Assembly (NCBI GenBank): GCA_027563935.2
Contig: CM050446.2
Span: 108,790,499-108,854,498 of the forward strand
DNA: 64,000 nucleotides
Source of the DNA: Costus lasius
Lineage: Eukaryota; Streptophyta; Magnoliopsida; Zingiberales; Costaceae
Direction: 5' to 3'
Numbering within the stretch: position 1 is the stretch's first letter; each line of letters begins with the position of its first letter. Shown piece after piece: positions 33,731 through 46,900 of this stretch. The notes under the pieces are model-generated. The model ran no database searches. It was not told where the DNA came from and worked only from the letters and a program-made list of their open reading frames with translations. The position numbers and the translations under genes were made by a program.

Positions 33731-35329
33731 TGGTTGCGGCTTCCTCTAAACTCATGTTGCAACTCCAAATCATGTGGACATGTGATATTAGTGTTCACAT
33801 GGTCACTCGGCCACATTATGCATTAAGCATTATGCAAGCAACAAATAAACACATAAAATAACTTCGGATAGGAACACAATAAAAACAGAGGTGAAGAAAA
33901 AGAAAATAAGAAAGTTAAGCTGAAAATTACAATTAATTGCAAGAAATTTGTTTTAATATGTGCTTTCCACATTGGATTGTGGACCGAAATTAAATGGAAA
34001 AAGTATGTTCAAATGTTGACAAAGGAAAATGGGCATCAACTAAGTAAATAGTTTCCTCCTGAAATTAGACTTCAATTATAATTTTGTTGGAGTATCAAAT
34101 TCATAAAGAATTAGACTTAGTTTTCATTAAAAATGAGTCGTTTCCATCATCATTAGTATTTGTGCAAGTTATTACCGGCTTTATCTTATATTTCTTACAT
34201 TTACATCTTTCATATTTTCAATACGTAACAAAAAAAAAGGAGAAAGGAAGAGCTTTCTACCATGTCACTAAGAAATATTCTTGAACAGAAATTCTAGAAA
34301 GTTAACTTGTTCATTATACAAAGTGATTGTGCTGCTAACCGAAGTAATATTAATATCATAGTGACTAGAAAATTAAATAGGAAAGTTTTGTAACGGACCA
34401 ATTTTGTTGGGAAAATCTCAATTCTTAAGTATGCCTACAATTCTACTAGTATACACTATATGGTGCTTTATAAGTAATTCTCACTCAGAAAACTAGCCCT
34501 ATGGATGACTAAGGGTCACAAGGATACTAGGTAAAACTGTATTAGGGAAAACAAAGAATAACTATAGCAAGAAAATTCGAAGATCATGTTAACTTGTAGA
34601 AAATGAATGATATTCAATTTGGCAACTTTGTCAAATAAAATTTTTATGTGCAACCAAAATTTGATAAAGACTTTGAACCAACTTAGAGTTTTCAAGTCAT
34701 TCACTTGTTATGCATAAGAAACACAACTTAGGCTGAGGGAAATATGCTTTAACATACTTAACAGACCAATTTATAACAATGGATAAATCTAAAACAATTA
34801 TCCTTAGTATGACAAAATTTTAAGCTAATTTTAGGGGTTGCAGTACATTATGAAGCCACTAAGAGACCTAGAATGACTGTTAAAAGATTTATTAATGACT
34901 TTAAATTGGACATTCAACGAAAAATCTCATTACACTCCCATAATCTATAGTGGAAGTATATTAAAAAGCTATTGAAATTGAAAAATATCTTCGGTCTTAT
35001 TCATTTAGATACATGACATCCAAGGATATAGTTTTTTCACCAAGTCATGCGTCTTTTATTACAAAGCAATTTACTACTCCTTATCATCAATCATTCATCC
35101 AACGATTCAAGTCATATCTTGCTATGTAGCTCAGAACCGCAAGTGGCAAGAAACCTTTTAACATAGTGCCCAGATGGTATTGAGTGCTTTCAAGGTCATG
35201 TTCCTCCTCATGTTTCACATCTTAACCATATATCAACACAATCATGTCTTGATATGGAGCTCAAAACCATAGGAGGCAAGAAGTCCTATAACCTAGTGAC
35301 AAAATGATATCGAAAGCAAAGTCCTATAA

Positions 35330-38255
35330 CAAGAAATAAGTTATACTCCTAGTGGGAGAGAGACTAATGTCTAAGTTCCTCTAGATGTAAGTGTTTTCAT
35401 TGCTTTATCCATTATTGTTTTCCATTCTAGTATTTGCATAGCCTCAACATAATTTCGGGAAATATTAAAGGATAAGAGAGCGTTAAGAAATCCACAATGC
35501 TTAGGTGTTATGCGATGATATAAAATAAAATTAGAAATAGGGGATGTGGCTGTGCTACGTTTACCTTTGCATAGTGCAATAAGTAAATAATCTAGATTAG
35601 GTGTTAGTTTTGAGACATGTGGCAAACCTACAAACGTAGGTGCTTCATCTGATGGTGAGACATGTAAGCATCAGTTGTACCCCTATAAAGATGGTGTAGG
35701 CTGTAGAAAGGTAGTAGATAGACTCTCAAATGGTGCCGGTAGATAAAGGGAAAGAAAAAATTTATTGTCCTGAATAATTAGTAGAATTAAAAAAAAGGAA
35801 CTAACTCATAAAAAGTGACATTAGCATTAGTGTCATTGAATAGGGTTAAAACGTCGATACCCTTTTTGAGTTCATGAGTATCTAAGAAATATACACATAA
35901 TAGTAGGACTCAGCTTATCCACCCCAGGTCCAAAAGCATAAACATAATACAACCAAAAACACATAGAGTTAATAAGAATGCAGATTGAGATGGAAAAAGT
36001 ATAAACAATCGAGATTAAAAATTGGAGTTAGTAAATTCAATACGTACTTTAAAATACCGTTGGACTGATCTTTTATTTCAACAAAAAAAATTTTGAATAC
36101 AAAGAAAACTTCATACCTAGTTTTTAACATGAAACACTAACACATCTTAGAATACTCATCTATAAAGTTGACAAAATATAGATGACCATCCTTACTAATG
36201 ATAGGACTCTGACCCTAAATCAAGGATATGAAAACCGGTCTGGTACTGACCGGTTTTACCGGTTTGTATCGGTCCGGTGAGGGACTGGTCTCGGACCCAT
36301 ACAAAACTGGCGGTATTTTAAAAAATTAATATTTTATTTTGGTACCGGTACGGTACGGTAAGTACCGATCGGTTTTCATGAAAACCGGTCAGTTTGTATC
36401 GGTTTTGATTAAAAAACTATTAATTTCAGTACATTACCGGTATGGTACCGATATGGTATCGATACGGTACCGGTACAATTAAAAAAATTTAAATTAAAAT
36501 TAGATTTTTTCCCGGTTTACCACCGATATCATACCGATACCGGTCCTCGGACCGGTTTTTCAATCCTTGCCCTAAATATTAGAATGTACTAATTGGAATG
36601 GACTTAAACTCTTATTATTTTGACTCGAGTGAAAGGATATATGATAATGTTTACCAAATTGACAAACATTACAATTAAAAAAAGTACATTATAAAGAGTA
36701 ATAGTAGGTGTGGGACAAATAGATCCAAAACCTAAAATAAGTGATCTATTGGCTAATACCACTGGAGGATGATTATGATCAATTAACAATGATGTAAAGA
36801 CATTTATTACCTATCATATATGAGGATGCACCAGAGTAAAAAATCTAAAAATTTTCAGTAGAGGCTAAAGATGTTATATAGTAATTGAAGTAGCAGCAGT
36901 GATTTCATGGACATCTATAGAGGATGATAGCTTTACATACTTTTCATAAAAATTATAATCGTTCATCTAGAGTTGGTGGTAGTACTATCCACATCGGCTT
37001 TTGCATGAGGGAATCCAAAATATTGCCAACACCTATCAGAAATGTGACTAGTATGTCGAGTGCATACATCGAGTGCATACAGGAAATACATGTCCAGTGC
37101 CTCGATTTCTACTAGATCTAGAGTCTTTACCACTTCCCCACTCTGAGAGATAACGAGAGCAGTCTGACTTTCATGTATAGCGGATGTAGAGACCCTACAA
37201 AGCCTTGAAAAAATACTTTTGATATTGAAAATTATTTTATCAACCAATAATTGAGACTTAGCTGTATCATACTTTTCATTTAAGCCCCCCTAAAAATTTG
37301 ACAACTAAAATTTGTTATCGTTGTTTAAGAATTATTGTCATATCTATAATTGGTGAATGATACTATGTAATTTCATCCCACTTGGCTTGTACAAGACTAT
37401 AGTACTCTTGTTGAAAATGATCTTCCTATTTTAAAGAATAAAATTCTGCATACAAACTAAGTATATGACAAATTTAAACATAAGCATTACTAAGAGACTC
37501 TTGCACAACCTTTGCAGTTGATTTATACATAACTGTTATTATAATATTATATTCCATACTATTGACTAGTACAATCATAATAGTCATATCAGAACATCGT
37601 CATGTTTTTTAAGATAAGTCACTAGGGGAAGGTGAATTTGTAATTAAGTGATGTGCCTTTCTTTGTGACCCTAAAAAAAATTTTATAGCTTGTGGCCATA
37701 GTGCATAGTTATCACTAGTACTAAATTTCACATTAGTTCCATATGAAGGGGTAGTGGCTTTAGGTTCTCCAAAATTAGGGTTCATCATAAAATTAGGATT
37801 TATCTTATCTTCCTTAAAAAATATAACTAATAGGAAGTACTATAAGGAATTACGCCCCAACACAACATTCGACGTACGCAATTCCCAAACAGAATATTTC
37901 AAACGGTTAATATTTTAACCTAACAAGAAAGAGGCAAGATGCATATAAAGAATTAAAAAAGAACAGACTAAGAGAGGAGCACATTATTTCAATTTCTGCA
38001 AGAAGCAGTGCACACTATTTCAATTTCTGTGAGAAGTAGTGTTCGGTAATGAAGCTTGCTCTCAATGGTGAAGCAGCAAGGTCTCGACACTCTCGTTTTG
38101 GGGGGCACCTATTAGGGTTTTCCTCCTCTGATACCAATTGAATTTTATTATAGTTGTTCAAAAATAAATAAGAGTATAAATACAAATACACAGAAAATTA
38201 AAAGAGTATAGTAACGGGTCTAACTTGTTAACAATTAACTTATCTAAATTTAACA
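35330..38255 (-). mobile_element. Copia-type retrotransposon remnant 1, 3'-truncated
   Basis: On the minus strand: a 117-bp 5' LTR (38255-38139, starting TGTTAAATTTAG and ending AAATTCA), a tRNA-Met primer site TGGTATCAGAGGA (38136-38124), leader, gag with a zinc-knuckle remnant (about 37250-36960), integrase and the start of reverse transcriptase (about 35625-35371). Similarity to the plus-strand copy at 48488 stops near 35345, so the rest of pol and the 3' LTR are missing. It is full of stops. A MITE (36221-36569) has inserted into the integrase region. Confidence 0.75.
36221..36569. mobile_element. hAT-like MITE of the CAAGG family
   Basis: A 349-bp element flanked by a perfect 8-bp duplication CCCTAAAT (36213-36220 and 36570-36577). 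The inverted ends are CAAGGATATGAAAACCGGT and CAAGGATTGAAAAACCGGT. The interior is built from ACCGGTA/GGTACCGG/CGGTACGGTA permutations. The empty site is visible in the related copia copy near 50645. Confidence 0.9.
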
Positions 38256-39666
38256 ACAGGAATACCATTCTCCTTAAAGTTACATATGTCTTTATAAAGC
38301 ATCCCACATGGCCTTAACCGTGTTATGAAATATAAAGTAATCTGAGGCTCCATAGTCCATACTATTGAGAAGGTTAGTTGTGACCGCAGTATTAGATTTG
38401 CACCCTACAGATATAAGATCCATTTAAATGGACCATTAGCTAGATATTGATCTTTTCCAAGAGAAGGAAAAATCTCATAGAGCTACCCCATAACATATAA
38501 TTAGTACTAATAGTGGTTCCTAGAATAGAAGTGGACGACTTAGATTTGTGCCCCGGAAATCTATAGTGAATTGTTTTGACTCTTCACAAAGAAGAACCAC
38601 TATGAAGAGGTAGTGAAGGTGCCCTTCCAGTCAAGGTTTCAAGAACCGGTCCGGCCGGACCAATATGTACCGGCGGTACCGTATCAGTACTAAACGAAAT
38701 CGACGAAGGCGGTAGGGTACGAAGCAGGTGGCAGCGCTGGCACTGGCAGAAGCTTCTGCCGCCGCCGGCAGAAGCTTTGATCGAAACTTCCATTGTGCAG
38801 CGGAAGCTTCAATCGAAGCTTATGCCAGCCACTGAAGCCTCCCTTGCGCCCGCCGAAGCCGCCCGCTGCCTCCCTCCGCATCTCCGCCTTGTGCCGCATT
38901 CCACTCACGGTTCCGGTGCCGGCGACTGATCGGACCGGTACCGTACCGGACATACCGTCTGGTACGGAACGGTACCTTAATCCTTGCTTCCGGTGAAGTC
39001 ATTGGCATCATTGTTGGAGAATAACCACAAAATAAATTAGCACAAGCACAGTACAGAGAAGAAACATTAGAAAAGAGGAAAAATAAAAAGTGGCCGCAAG
39101 TAAAAAAAAATATTCAATTTAACCTTGACCCCTATCGAGCATAAGGAGGAGAAACCAGCAATGAGTCCCACTCTCAACATGGAGGGAGCAGCTGATAGAG
39201 AAACCAACAATGTAAGCACAAGAGGAGGCACACATGTGAGTCCTCGTGCAGCAACTCCATCCTGGCGTCTTGAAGGAGCAGCCAACAACCATGCATGGTT
39301 GAAGGAGCAGCTAGCATAGCAACAATTCCTTCATGCTGGGATCGCATGCACAAGTCATGAAGGAGGCACAGATCTGGCATTGTAGGTATGTCGACACAAA
39401 GCAGGCAAGTCAGGAGCTAATGTCAAATGAAGCGGGCAAGCATCGCTAGGAGGTCTCAGGAGAAGGTGAAGAAGAGAGTGTCGGCAGCTAGGGTTTGTTT
39501 GTTTTCCTCTGATACCATGCTTAAAGAAGGAAAACAATATATTATTGAAAAATTGAATTTCCGTGTTACAACTCCATGATATAAATACTGAGTTAAACCG
39601 GTTAAAACTCATTAAGACTGTCTAAACCTAGAACATTAAATAATCTATTTAATCTTAAAAATAACA
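38256..39666 (-). mobile_element. Copia-type retrotransposon remnant 2, 5' end only
   Basis: On the minus strand: a candidate 149-bp LTR (39666-39518, TGTTATTTTT...TTAAGCA) abutting a primer site TGGTATCAGAGGA (39517-39505), a leader, then a decayed gag segment (about 38560-38270) with LLNSMDYG and KAMWDAL, typical of copia gag. It ends where copia remnant 1 begins at 38255, suggesting that remnant 1 inserted into it. A MITE interrupts it at 38632-38986. Confidence 0.6.
38632..38986. mobile_element. hAT-like MITE of the CAAGG family
   Basis: A 355-bp element with ends CAAGGTTTCAAGAACCGG and, reverse-complemented, CAAGGATTAAGGTACCG. The flanking 8-bp duplication has one transition (CTTCCAGT at 38624-38631, CTTCCGGT at 38987-38994). 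The outer parts are rich in GGTACC/CCGGTACGG. The middle (38700-38900) is a GC-rich stretch with GAAGCTT repeats on both strands. Confidence 0.82.
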
Positions 39667-42376
39667 TAATATAATATATATATATATTCCATCAAAACCA
39701 AATAATGCCAAGGTTTAAGATTGTGCTCCCTGTGGTCATCTCAAAATGTTATTTAATTTGTACATATTGTATCCTCTCCATTGCATACTGTTACATACTA
39801 TAAAATTTATATAAATTAATACATATTGTAGAAATATTTTGCACCAAGGTGGTTCTTGTTTTGACCTCTTATCGGTCTAATTCCTAGAACTTTGAATAAT
39901 GCCTCAATTGACATTATATTAGGGATGGGATAATTGACCGTGCAACTCATGTATAGATATTTACCATGTGTATATAGTGTTTGATGTATATATAATTCTT
40001 ATTTTTCTTTATAAAGGATGGAATTTAAAGGACTAGTATAATTAGTGGATTCTATGGTCGAGCATGATATATTTGGTGCATAGTGTGCCATGAACAAAAT
40101 ATAAAATCATCCTACTAAACCCCCTTTTCTTGTAATAAGTCATGATAGACATTTTTACCTGTGAGAGTGCTAGGCTAAATGAGTCGTTTGAACTAAAGGT
40201 TCCCCACTTACAGCATTTTGAGGCCCTTATTTAATATCTAATCCATTATTTATATGCATTCCTATAGGGGGCGTTTGTTTATGTTTAAGCGTATTACTTA
40301 ACACTAATATTTTGAGCATTACATAGGGAGACTATTACCTTTAAAAAGAGCAAAGAGGTATATCATATAGTGTCTTAAGGATAAAAGGGTAAGATTATGA
40401 CGATAGGTATCATGGAAAATTGAGGTGACCTGACGGCCCAAAGAAAGTTAAAGCAAGTGTTTATGCAATTCAATAAGCCCTTGCAAGACACAACATAGAG
40501 TCAACAAAAGCAACAAGGAACGGACTACGGATATCAAGTAAAATCCATGCGACGGAGGACTATTTGTAGTGTATCAAGAAGGCATTACAAGAATGCATGA
40601 TTGGCTTTGTTGATTACTTAAGTGAGAACACTAAAGAAGTTTTGCAACATTTGTGAAGACAAGTTAGAAACCAGTAGCAAAAGTAGTAATGTTTACAAGA
40701 GCTATTAATGTGAGGGGACACTTGAAGACATTTAGGATTGGGAGTTTTAGAGCCATGTTAAGAGCCATGTTACCATGATGAAAGACATGATGCAAAGAAG
40801 TTAGAGAACTTCCTGTTCATTTTGGCGCAATAATTCAGAATTACCCAACCTAAGTTCAAGGTGCCAAAAGTCAATTGGTACCTGAGACGTCATGCTATGG
40901 TGGTGACTATAATAGGAGATATAGATGGGGCATCGCGCAAGCAACACTAGGAGAGAGCTGCTTACACAATGGGATGGAGAGATCATTTATTAGAGAATGT
41001 AAAATACATGGAAGAAGTTGAGGCAGCTTTAATATGAATCTTCTATTGTGGAATTCTCCATGGAAAAAAAATTGAACATCCAAGATATGTCCAAAATTGA
41101 TGAACTTTTTTTTATTTTATTGATGGTTTGTAATCATGGGCACAATAAGATTTGAATTGGTGAAATATTTGGGATTTACATTTGAACAAGCAACAGTGAT
41201 CAACTCATAGACTTCATCCATTCAAGCATAAATAAAAGAGCAAGTCTTCTAATCATAATTGGTCCTCCAAACCTTCTAGGGAGAAGAGAAAGGTAGGAAA
41301 TAACAAAATGAACATTTCAAGTTTCCTACAGAGAGAAGACATGAATAGTTTCTTTGTAGAAAGTCACACTATGTATAGAACAACCCTATAAAAGAAAGTC
41401 CTTTATGTAATGATGGCAAAGTCTATAATTGTTATTGGCAAAAAAAAAGTCTATAGTTGTTGCCATTAAGAAGGGAAAAGAGAAGACAGGCACACCTTTT
41501 ACTTCTTTGAATAAGAGTGATGCAGATACTTATTTTTTCCGTATATCTAAAGCAACGTAAGCTATAACTATAAGAATGTTTAAACTTATGAATGCAACAA
41601 AAGAGCAAACAAGTCATCAATGAAAACTAAATCGCCAATGCAAATTAGGAGACGGTGGTGGTAGACATCAAGCTTAATGGCAAGCAAAGTATTGCTACAG
41701 TGGACATAAGAGAAAAGCACGAGACAAATGTAAGTGTTTAAAACCTAAGGTACTCCAATATCGTAGAGGATATCTGTTGAGATAATAGGAAGGGTAGTGT
41801 CTGCTAGCTTAAAAGAAATACCCATGACAACCACATACTTTCTACAAAAGGTAAATATCATTATTCCTGAACTCTTTATGCTTGATTAGAAAGCAATGCA
41901 TGTTATCCATGATGTTTCAAGAGTATAAGAGATACACAAAACTACCTTAAAGCACTACAACTGAAAGAGGAGATAAAGAAACATCAACCTAATCACATTA
42001 GTGATAGTGAAATTGGGTAACAAATACCCTTGCATGGGTTAGGAACATGCCTCAAAGGTGAAGATACTTGAAGAATATATGTCATGATTATGGTTAAAGA
42101 TGTCAAATGACTTAGTTTAGGATTTAAGGTCAATAATCATTTTAGTGTTTGCAAGTATTTCACCAATTTGTGATCAATAATACTTCACCAATTTCAGAAG
42201 AGGCTCGACCGTGCAAGCAAGAAGGGCTAATATTAATCTTAATGGCTTGAGTCAAAGAGTAGAATAGGTAACTCTATATCTTAATAACGATAGCGTTAGC
42301 AAAAACCAATTCCATTTTTAGGAAAAATAATGAAAAGATGGGAAAAGGTTCCATCCAATATAATCCCTTAGTAATT
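39667..42376. other. AT-rich intergenic DNA
   Basis: Non-coding. An (AT)n run lies at about 39672-39686. Probably decayed retrotransposon sequence, but I see no domain, LTR pair or gene. Confidence 0.4.
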
Positions 42377-42384
42377 GATTGGAC

Positions 42385-42591
42385 CAAGGAATCAAAAACT
42401 GGCCTGTAACACCCAATACTGGAGGTACGTACCGATCCAAGATAGTACTGATGATAGCATAGTACCCATACATCCAGGAGCACTATATTATAGTGTTATA
42501 CGTCTGGTGTGTATCAATTCAAGATGGTACCAGTATGTACCTATCCACAATGGTTCCGGTACACTGATATGGACTGAGACTTTAAACCATG
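42385..42591. mobile_element. Short hAT-like MITE of the CAAGG family
   Basis: A 207-bp element with ends CAAGGAATCAAAAACTGG and, reverse-complemented, CATGGTTTAAAGTCTCAG. The flanking octamers GATTGGAC (42377-42384) and GATTAAAC (42592-42599) match at six of eight positions, both differences being G/A. The interior contains GGTACGTACC and GGTACC-like motifs. Confidence 0.6.
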
Positions 42592-42804
42592 GATTAAACA
42601 AAGGGTGACAAAATGTGTTGGTGAGGATGGTAAGATGCTTAATACTCCATGTTGTATAGATGTTCGAATAAGCAAGGCAAGAAATATAGGACTACTATTC
42701 CCTATAGATATTCTAACAAGAGCGAATACAAGCCAAACAATGAATTTAAAGTACAAGGAGATAGAAAGTGTCAATACCCCTAGCTAAAGAGCCAACAATA
42801 AGCA

Positions 42805-43415
42805 ATAAGGCTCTGTTTACCAGAGAAGAAAGAAAATGAGAGGGAAGAGACAAATATAGATGGAAAGGAAAATAAATCACGTTATTCAAATAAGGAAAAA
42901 AACAGCAAGCAGCAGGCATCAGGGCGGGCGAGCGGCAAGGTAAGGGGCGGCGAGCTGGACACAATGAGGTGGGCAGGCAGCGAGATGGATGTGGCGAGGC
43001 AGGTAGGCGGCCAGACGGGCACGACAAGGCGGGTTGGTGGTGAGAATGATGTGGCAGGGTGGGCAGGTGGATGACAAGGCAAGGAGCGATAAGGTGGACG
43101 GAGCGAGTGATGAGGCAAGAGGGATGAGCGGCAAGGCAGGTGGCGAGGTGGGGCAGGCGATATGGTGGACAGAGTGAGCATGGAGGAGGGCAAAGAGGAA
43201 GAGGAAGGGCATAGAGGGCAGGTTGGGTAAAGAAAGAAGGAGAGAAGAGGAAGGCTAAGTGAGTAGAGGTTGTTTTCCGCCAAATTTGAGCATATAGTGT
43301 TTGGAAGAAAAATGTGGGTAATTTTCCTTCCTTCCAAGTAAACGAAGGAAAATAAATTTTCCTTCCTTTCCCTTCCTTCCTTTCCTCATTTCCTCCCTAG
43401 TAAATAGGCTGTAAG
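42805..43415. mobile_element. Possible non-autonomous DNA element
   Basis: GGCTCTGTTTACCAGAGA on the left and, reverse-complemented, AGCCTATTTACTAGGGA on the right resemble imperfect inverted ends. The interior (42900-43200) has GC-rich imperfect repeats such as GGCGAG and GGCAAGG, followed by CCTTCC/TTCC runs. I could not find a target duplication. Confidence 0.35.
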
Positions 43416-43489
43416 GGTTTCATAATGTTAAAACTTTTCAGCACCACATTTTATCAAGATCAAAAACCTTTGATACTTCTACTCAAAAC

Positions 43490-43910
43490 TAAGGGCCTAT
43501 TTGGCCCTGCTTTGAAGCTGATTTTAATCAGCTTTTAAGCAGAAAGCAGTTAGAAAAACTGTTTGGTAAAGAAAAGTATAAGCAGAAAAAAGCAGTAAAA
43601 AACAGAAGTTATGAAAGCTACAATTTGATGCTTTTACAGCTTCTGCTTCTCTAAAAAAGTAATTTACATAATTTTATTTAAAAATTTAGGTATTATTATT
43701 TTAAATAATTTAAAATTTTCACATTAAAGGAAAATAAAATATAATATTATTTTAAATAATTTAAAATAATATATTTATTAATTATTTTAAATTTTGACAG
43801 CAGTTAAAAAGTTATTAGCCAAACATCTTATAAATTTTAACAGTGCAGCACAGTACAGTACTGTTTAGCACAGTTATAAAATTATTAACAGTGGGGCCAA
43901 ACAGACCTTA
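43490..43910. mobile_element. MITE with TAAGG-type inverted ends
   Basis: A roughly 420-bp AT-rich element with ends TAAGGGCCTATTTGGCCC and, reverse-complemented, TAAGGTCTGTTTGGCCCC. These resemble the GGCCTTGTTTGG ends of plant Harbinger/Tourist elements. TAA on one side and TTA on the other could be a TWA-type duplication read on opposite strands, so the superfamily is unresolved. The interior has short palindromes around AGCAGAAAGCAG. Confidence 0.6.
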
Positions 43911-46900
43911 AAAAAACAGCATCCTTGTCTTGTTAACCCACAAGATTAGGTAAGCCCTTCTAAGGATACTCAACTCTCATTCTTTGCACTACAAAGCATT
44001 ATGGAGGATAACCAATCAATGTATTGAAAGCAACAACACAATTCGAAATAATGTATGATCTATGTGTAAGAACTCTATCACAACTACAAAGAAACCTTTG
44101 AGCTTATTGACATTCGATGTAGGACACATGAAGCTCCATAAGTCATTCCCAGTGTTGATGAAAAGAAATCCTGCAAATACTTTGTGTATGGTAAAGGTGA
44201 ACATCCTATCTAGTTCAATACAATTAGGAATAAGTAACCCTTATCAAGCTTCTTTTTTTTAATCAATGATCAACCCTTATCAAGCTTCTTTCCCCACAAA
44301 AAAAAAAAACCTTCTTTAGTGGGGTTATAAGCTCACAATTCTTTTCAAAGTAAACAAGCACTCTAGAGTGGATGAAAAACAAGCTAAGTGGCAGGGGCTT
44401 TCTAATTCTATCAATTTTGTGGTATTTGTGAGATATTTCTCAATTGATGCCAACATCAAGATGGAAATTGGGCATTGTCGAGGTCATCAAAAGCCAAAGT
44501 GGGAGAGGATGTAAGGACAAAATGCGTAACGGTGTAACTCATGTACCATTACAATGAGTGAATTTTCTAGCTCAAGTGGGAGAAATTGAGATGTGTAGCA
44601 ACCACAATCGTATGTTGTCTAAAAAACATCCTAATGAACCTCTTTTTCTTGTCAAAAATGTCAACTTTTACCTATTGGCATAATACTAAAGAAGAAAGAA
44701 TGTTGGGTTAAGCCATAATATTAGGACTTATCCAAGTTTAATCTAAAGGTTCCCTACTTTCTACATGTGTGGGACACTTATGAGTGTTTGATCCATTACT
44801 TTTATACATTCATATATGTAATTTTGTCTTGATTGAGCCTTGATCATGGGGTTATTGTTCAACATTTTATTTTATTCAAGCATATTGCTCATATGATAAT
44901 ATTTTAGACACTACACAATGATATTGAAACCCTAAGAATACAATATCCTACAAGGAAAATGCTAAGATTGTTATATTAGGATATTGTTAATCTTTCCTAC
45001 TCTCTAAATCAAGATACTCGTCATGTCTATAAGCTTTATGGAGACATTTTTAATCTCAAGTAGATCCTTCTTTTCTTGAATCTAAGTGAGATATATTATG
45101 CAAATATTGTCCTCCTAATAGTAAGATCTTAGATCTCCTAAAGCATTGCGAATTTTTTTTGGTGGCCAAATTTCTTCTAGCCTTAAAGAGACATATTACA
45201 CAGCTTATATCAACTTCTAATTAACTCTTCAGTTTTGAATCTTTAAAAATGCCTTTGTTCATTTGCTAGTGATGATTCACACTATTTCCTAATCCACATG
45301 CTTCCTCAAGTTCATTGAGTAATTAAGTTAACATAATGGGTGATGTGGGACCGAGGCAGGACCTTCAGAGGTCCACCCGGATTCGAAAGAAGCCCTCTAG
45401 GTATGGCTACCTAGCCCCTAGATATGGCTCTCTTAGAATCTCATTTTGTCTATTTTGTCTCAGTGTAAGTTGCATCATGTGGTAGGTTAGATCCGCTCTT
45501 CAAATTACACCAAATAGTTACATTCACTAGATTCTGCCACTTGATGTATGGTAGGCTAGTGGATCCAATTAATGTAATAGATTAAGATAACTCAGTTTTG
45601 GGATCAAGTAAAGATCAAGTCAAGCCAAGGTCAAGTTCAAGGAAGGCGCTAAGATCCAAACAGCCCATCTTGAAGTGCACTCTCAACAAGGCTACCCAAG
45701 TTCTACCATCCTAGCTGACATCCATGGAGGTTTTGTCCACATTCCCCAACCACCACTTTCCCTTTGGAGTAAGGGAGACAAAGCCGGCCATCATTAGCTT
45801 TTCCAGCCGACCACATGAAGGAAATGCACCAGCCATCAAAGCAAAGGAGCAACCAACACTCCACCAACACAGGTGCAGGATTTGCCCTCCTCAATTATGG
45901 AAAGACTCTTCAACCGAAGCCACCAGGAGATCAGCCCCCTCCATGCTCAGATTTCGCCCTTACCCTTTGAAGGAAAGCTCCAAGAGAAGTACTAGAAGGT
46001 CAGCCCACAAATGGAGCAAGATTCAGCCCCCATCAATGCGCCAAGTGCAAAATTCTGCTTGCTTGTTTGACTTTGTATTTGCCCCTAGGGCTTTGTCTTT
46101 TCCCTTGGCAGCTCACTATACATTGTAAACCCCTCTTGATCAAATCTTAGAGTTTAATATTTTGAAAATATCAGAAGCTTGTGTCTTCTAAGGTGCTTCT
46201 GACACCTCAACTCTCCTCCTCTTCCAACCTAGCCGAGAGCTGTTCCTCCTTCCCATCTTCAGCCAAGCTTCCACCTCTCGCCATTCCCTTGGAGTATGAA
46301 GTTCACGCCACCTTCCTCCCTTAGTTGTGAGGAGCCCTCAGCCCCCCAAGTGAAGGAGCAGCCCAAGCCGAGGCTCACATGGTGTTTCCTTCTTTTGGCC
46401 GAGACCAAGAAGGGATCTCCAAGCTAGCTAAGTGTCTTCTCCACCTTCACTGATGTTTCCTTGATGTTTCCTGAGCAATATTCTACATTCACGCTTGGCA
46501 TCTTGTAGGTTGCGCAAGGATCACGAAGGATGCGCAAGGACTATCTCTCCCCTCTCTAAGATAGCTAGTCCATTAAGTGTTAGCAAGGGAACTTAGAGAA
46601 CTAGTCTCCCCCTTAGTTTGTTTTGTAACTTGGCCTCTTAATATTCATTATTCACTCACCCACGCATGTGAGGGAATGCTGTAATGCCATGGATGTAAGC
46701 TTATAGGGCCCTACTTTGTGAGTTTCCACCATTGGACCGGTGAAAAACGGGATGTACGCTCTTTCTATTCTCAAAGGGCGCAAGGTGAGCCTCTCCCTTA
46801 GTGTAACTTACTTCATGTTCTAGAATCGCATGTGTAGGTTTTATTTCAGCTAATGATCTTGTCTTAGAGGCGCATGTTAGGGTTACCTTCCTTAGCTATT

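Larger units (their letters stand above)
29809..35329. other. LRX upstream region and long AT-rich intergenic DNA
   Basis: No gene is recognised in 5.5 kb. The first part holds the LRX promoter and 5' UTR, with an (AAAT)n-type run at about 29872-29916. A (TTA)n run lies at about 30478-30497. Short open frames around 31190-31560, 31740-31980 and 32100-32290 match nothing I know. Two degenerate direct repeats of about 75 bp occur at 35108 and 35242 (shared core CTTG.TATG.AGCTCA.AACC). This is probably old, decayed transposon DNA. Confidence 0.45.

Noticed and set aside
45724..46128. A 134-codon plus-strand frame
   Set aside because: Composition resembles untranslated leader or LTR sequence. 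No recognisable domain or homologue.
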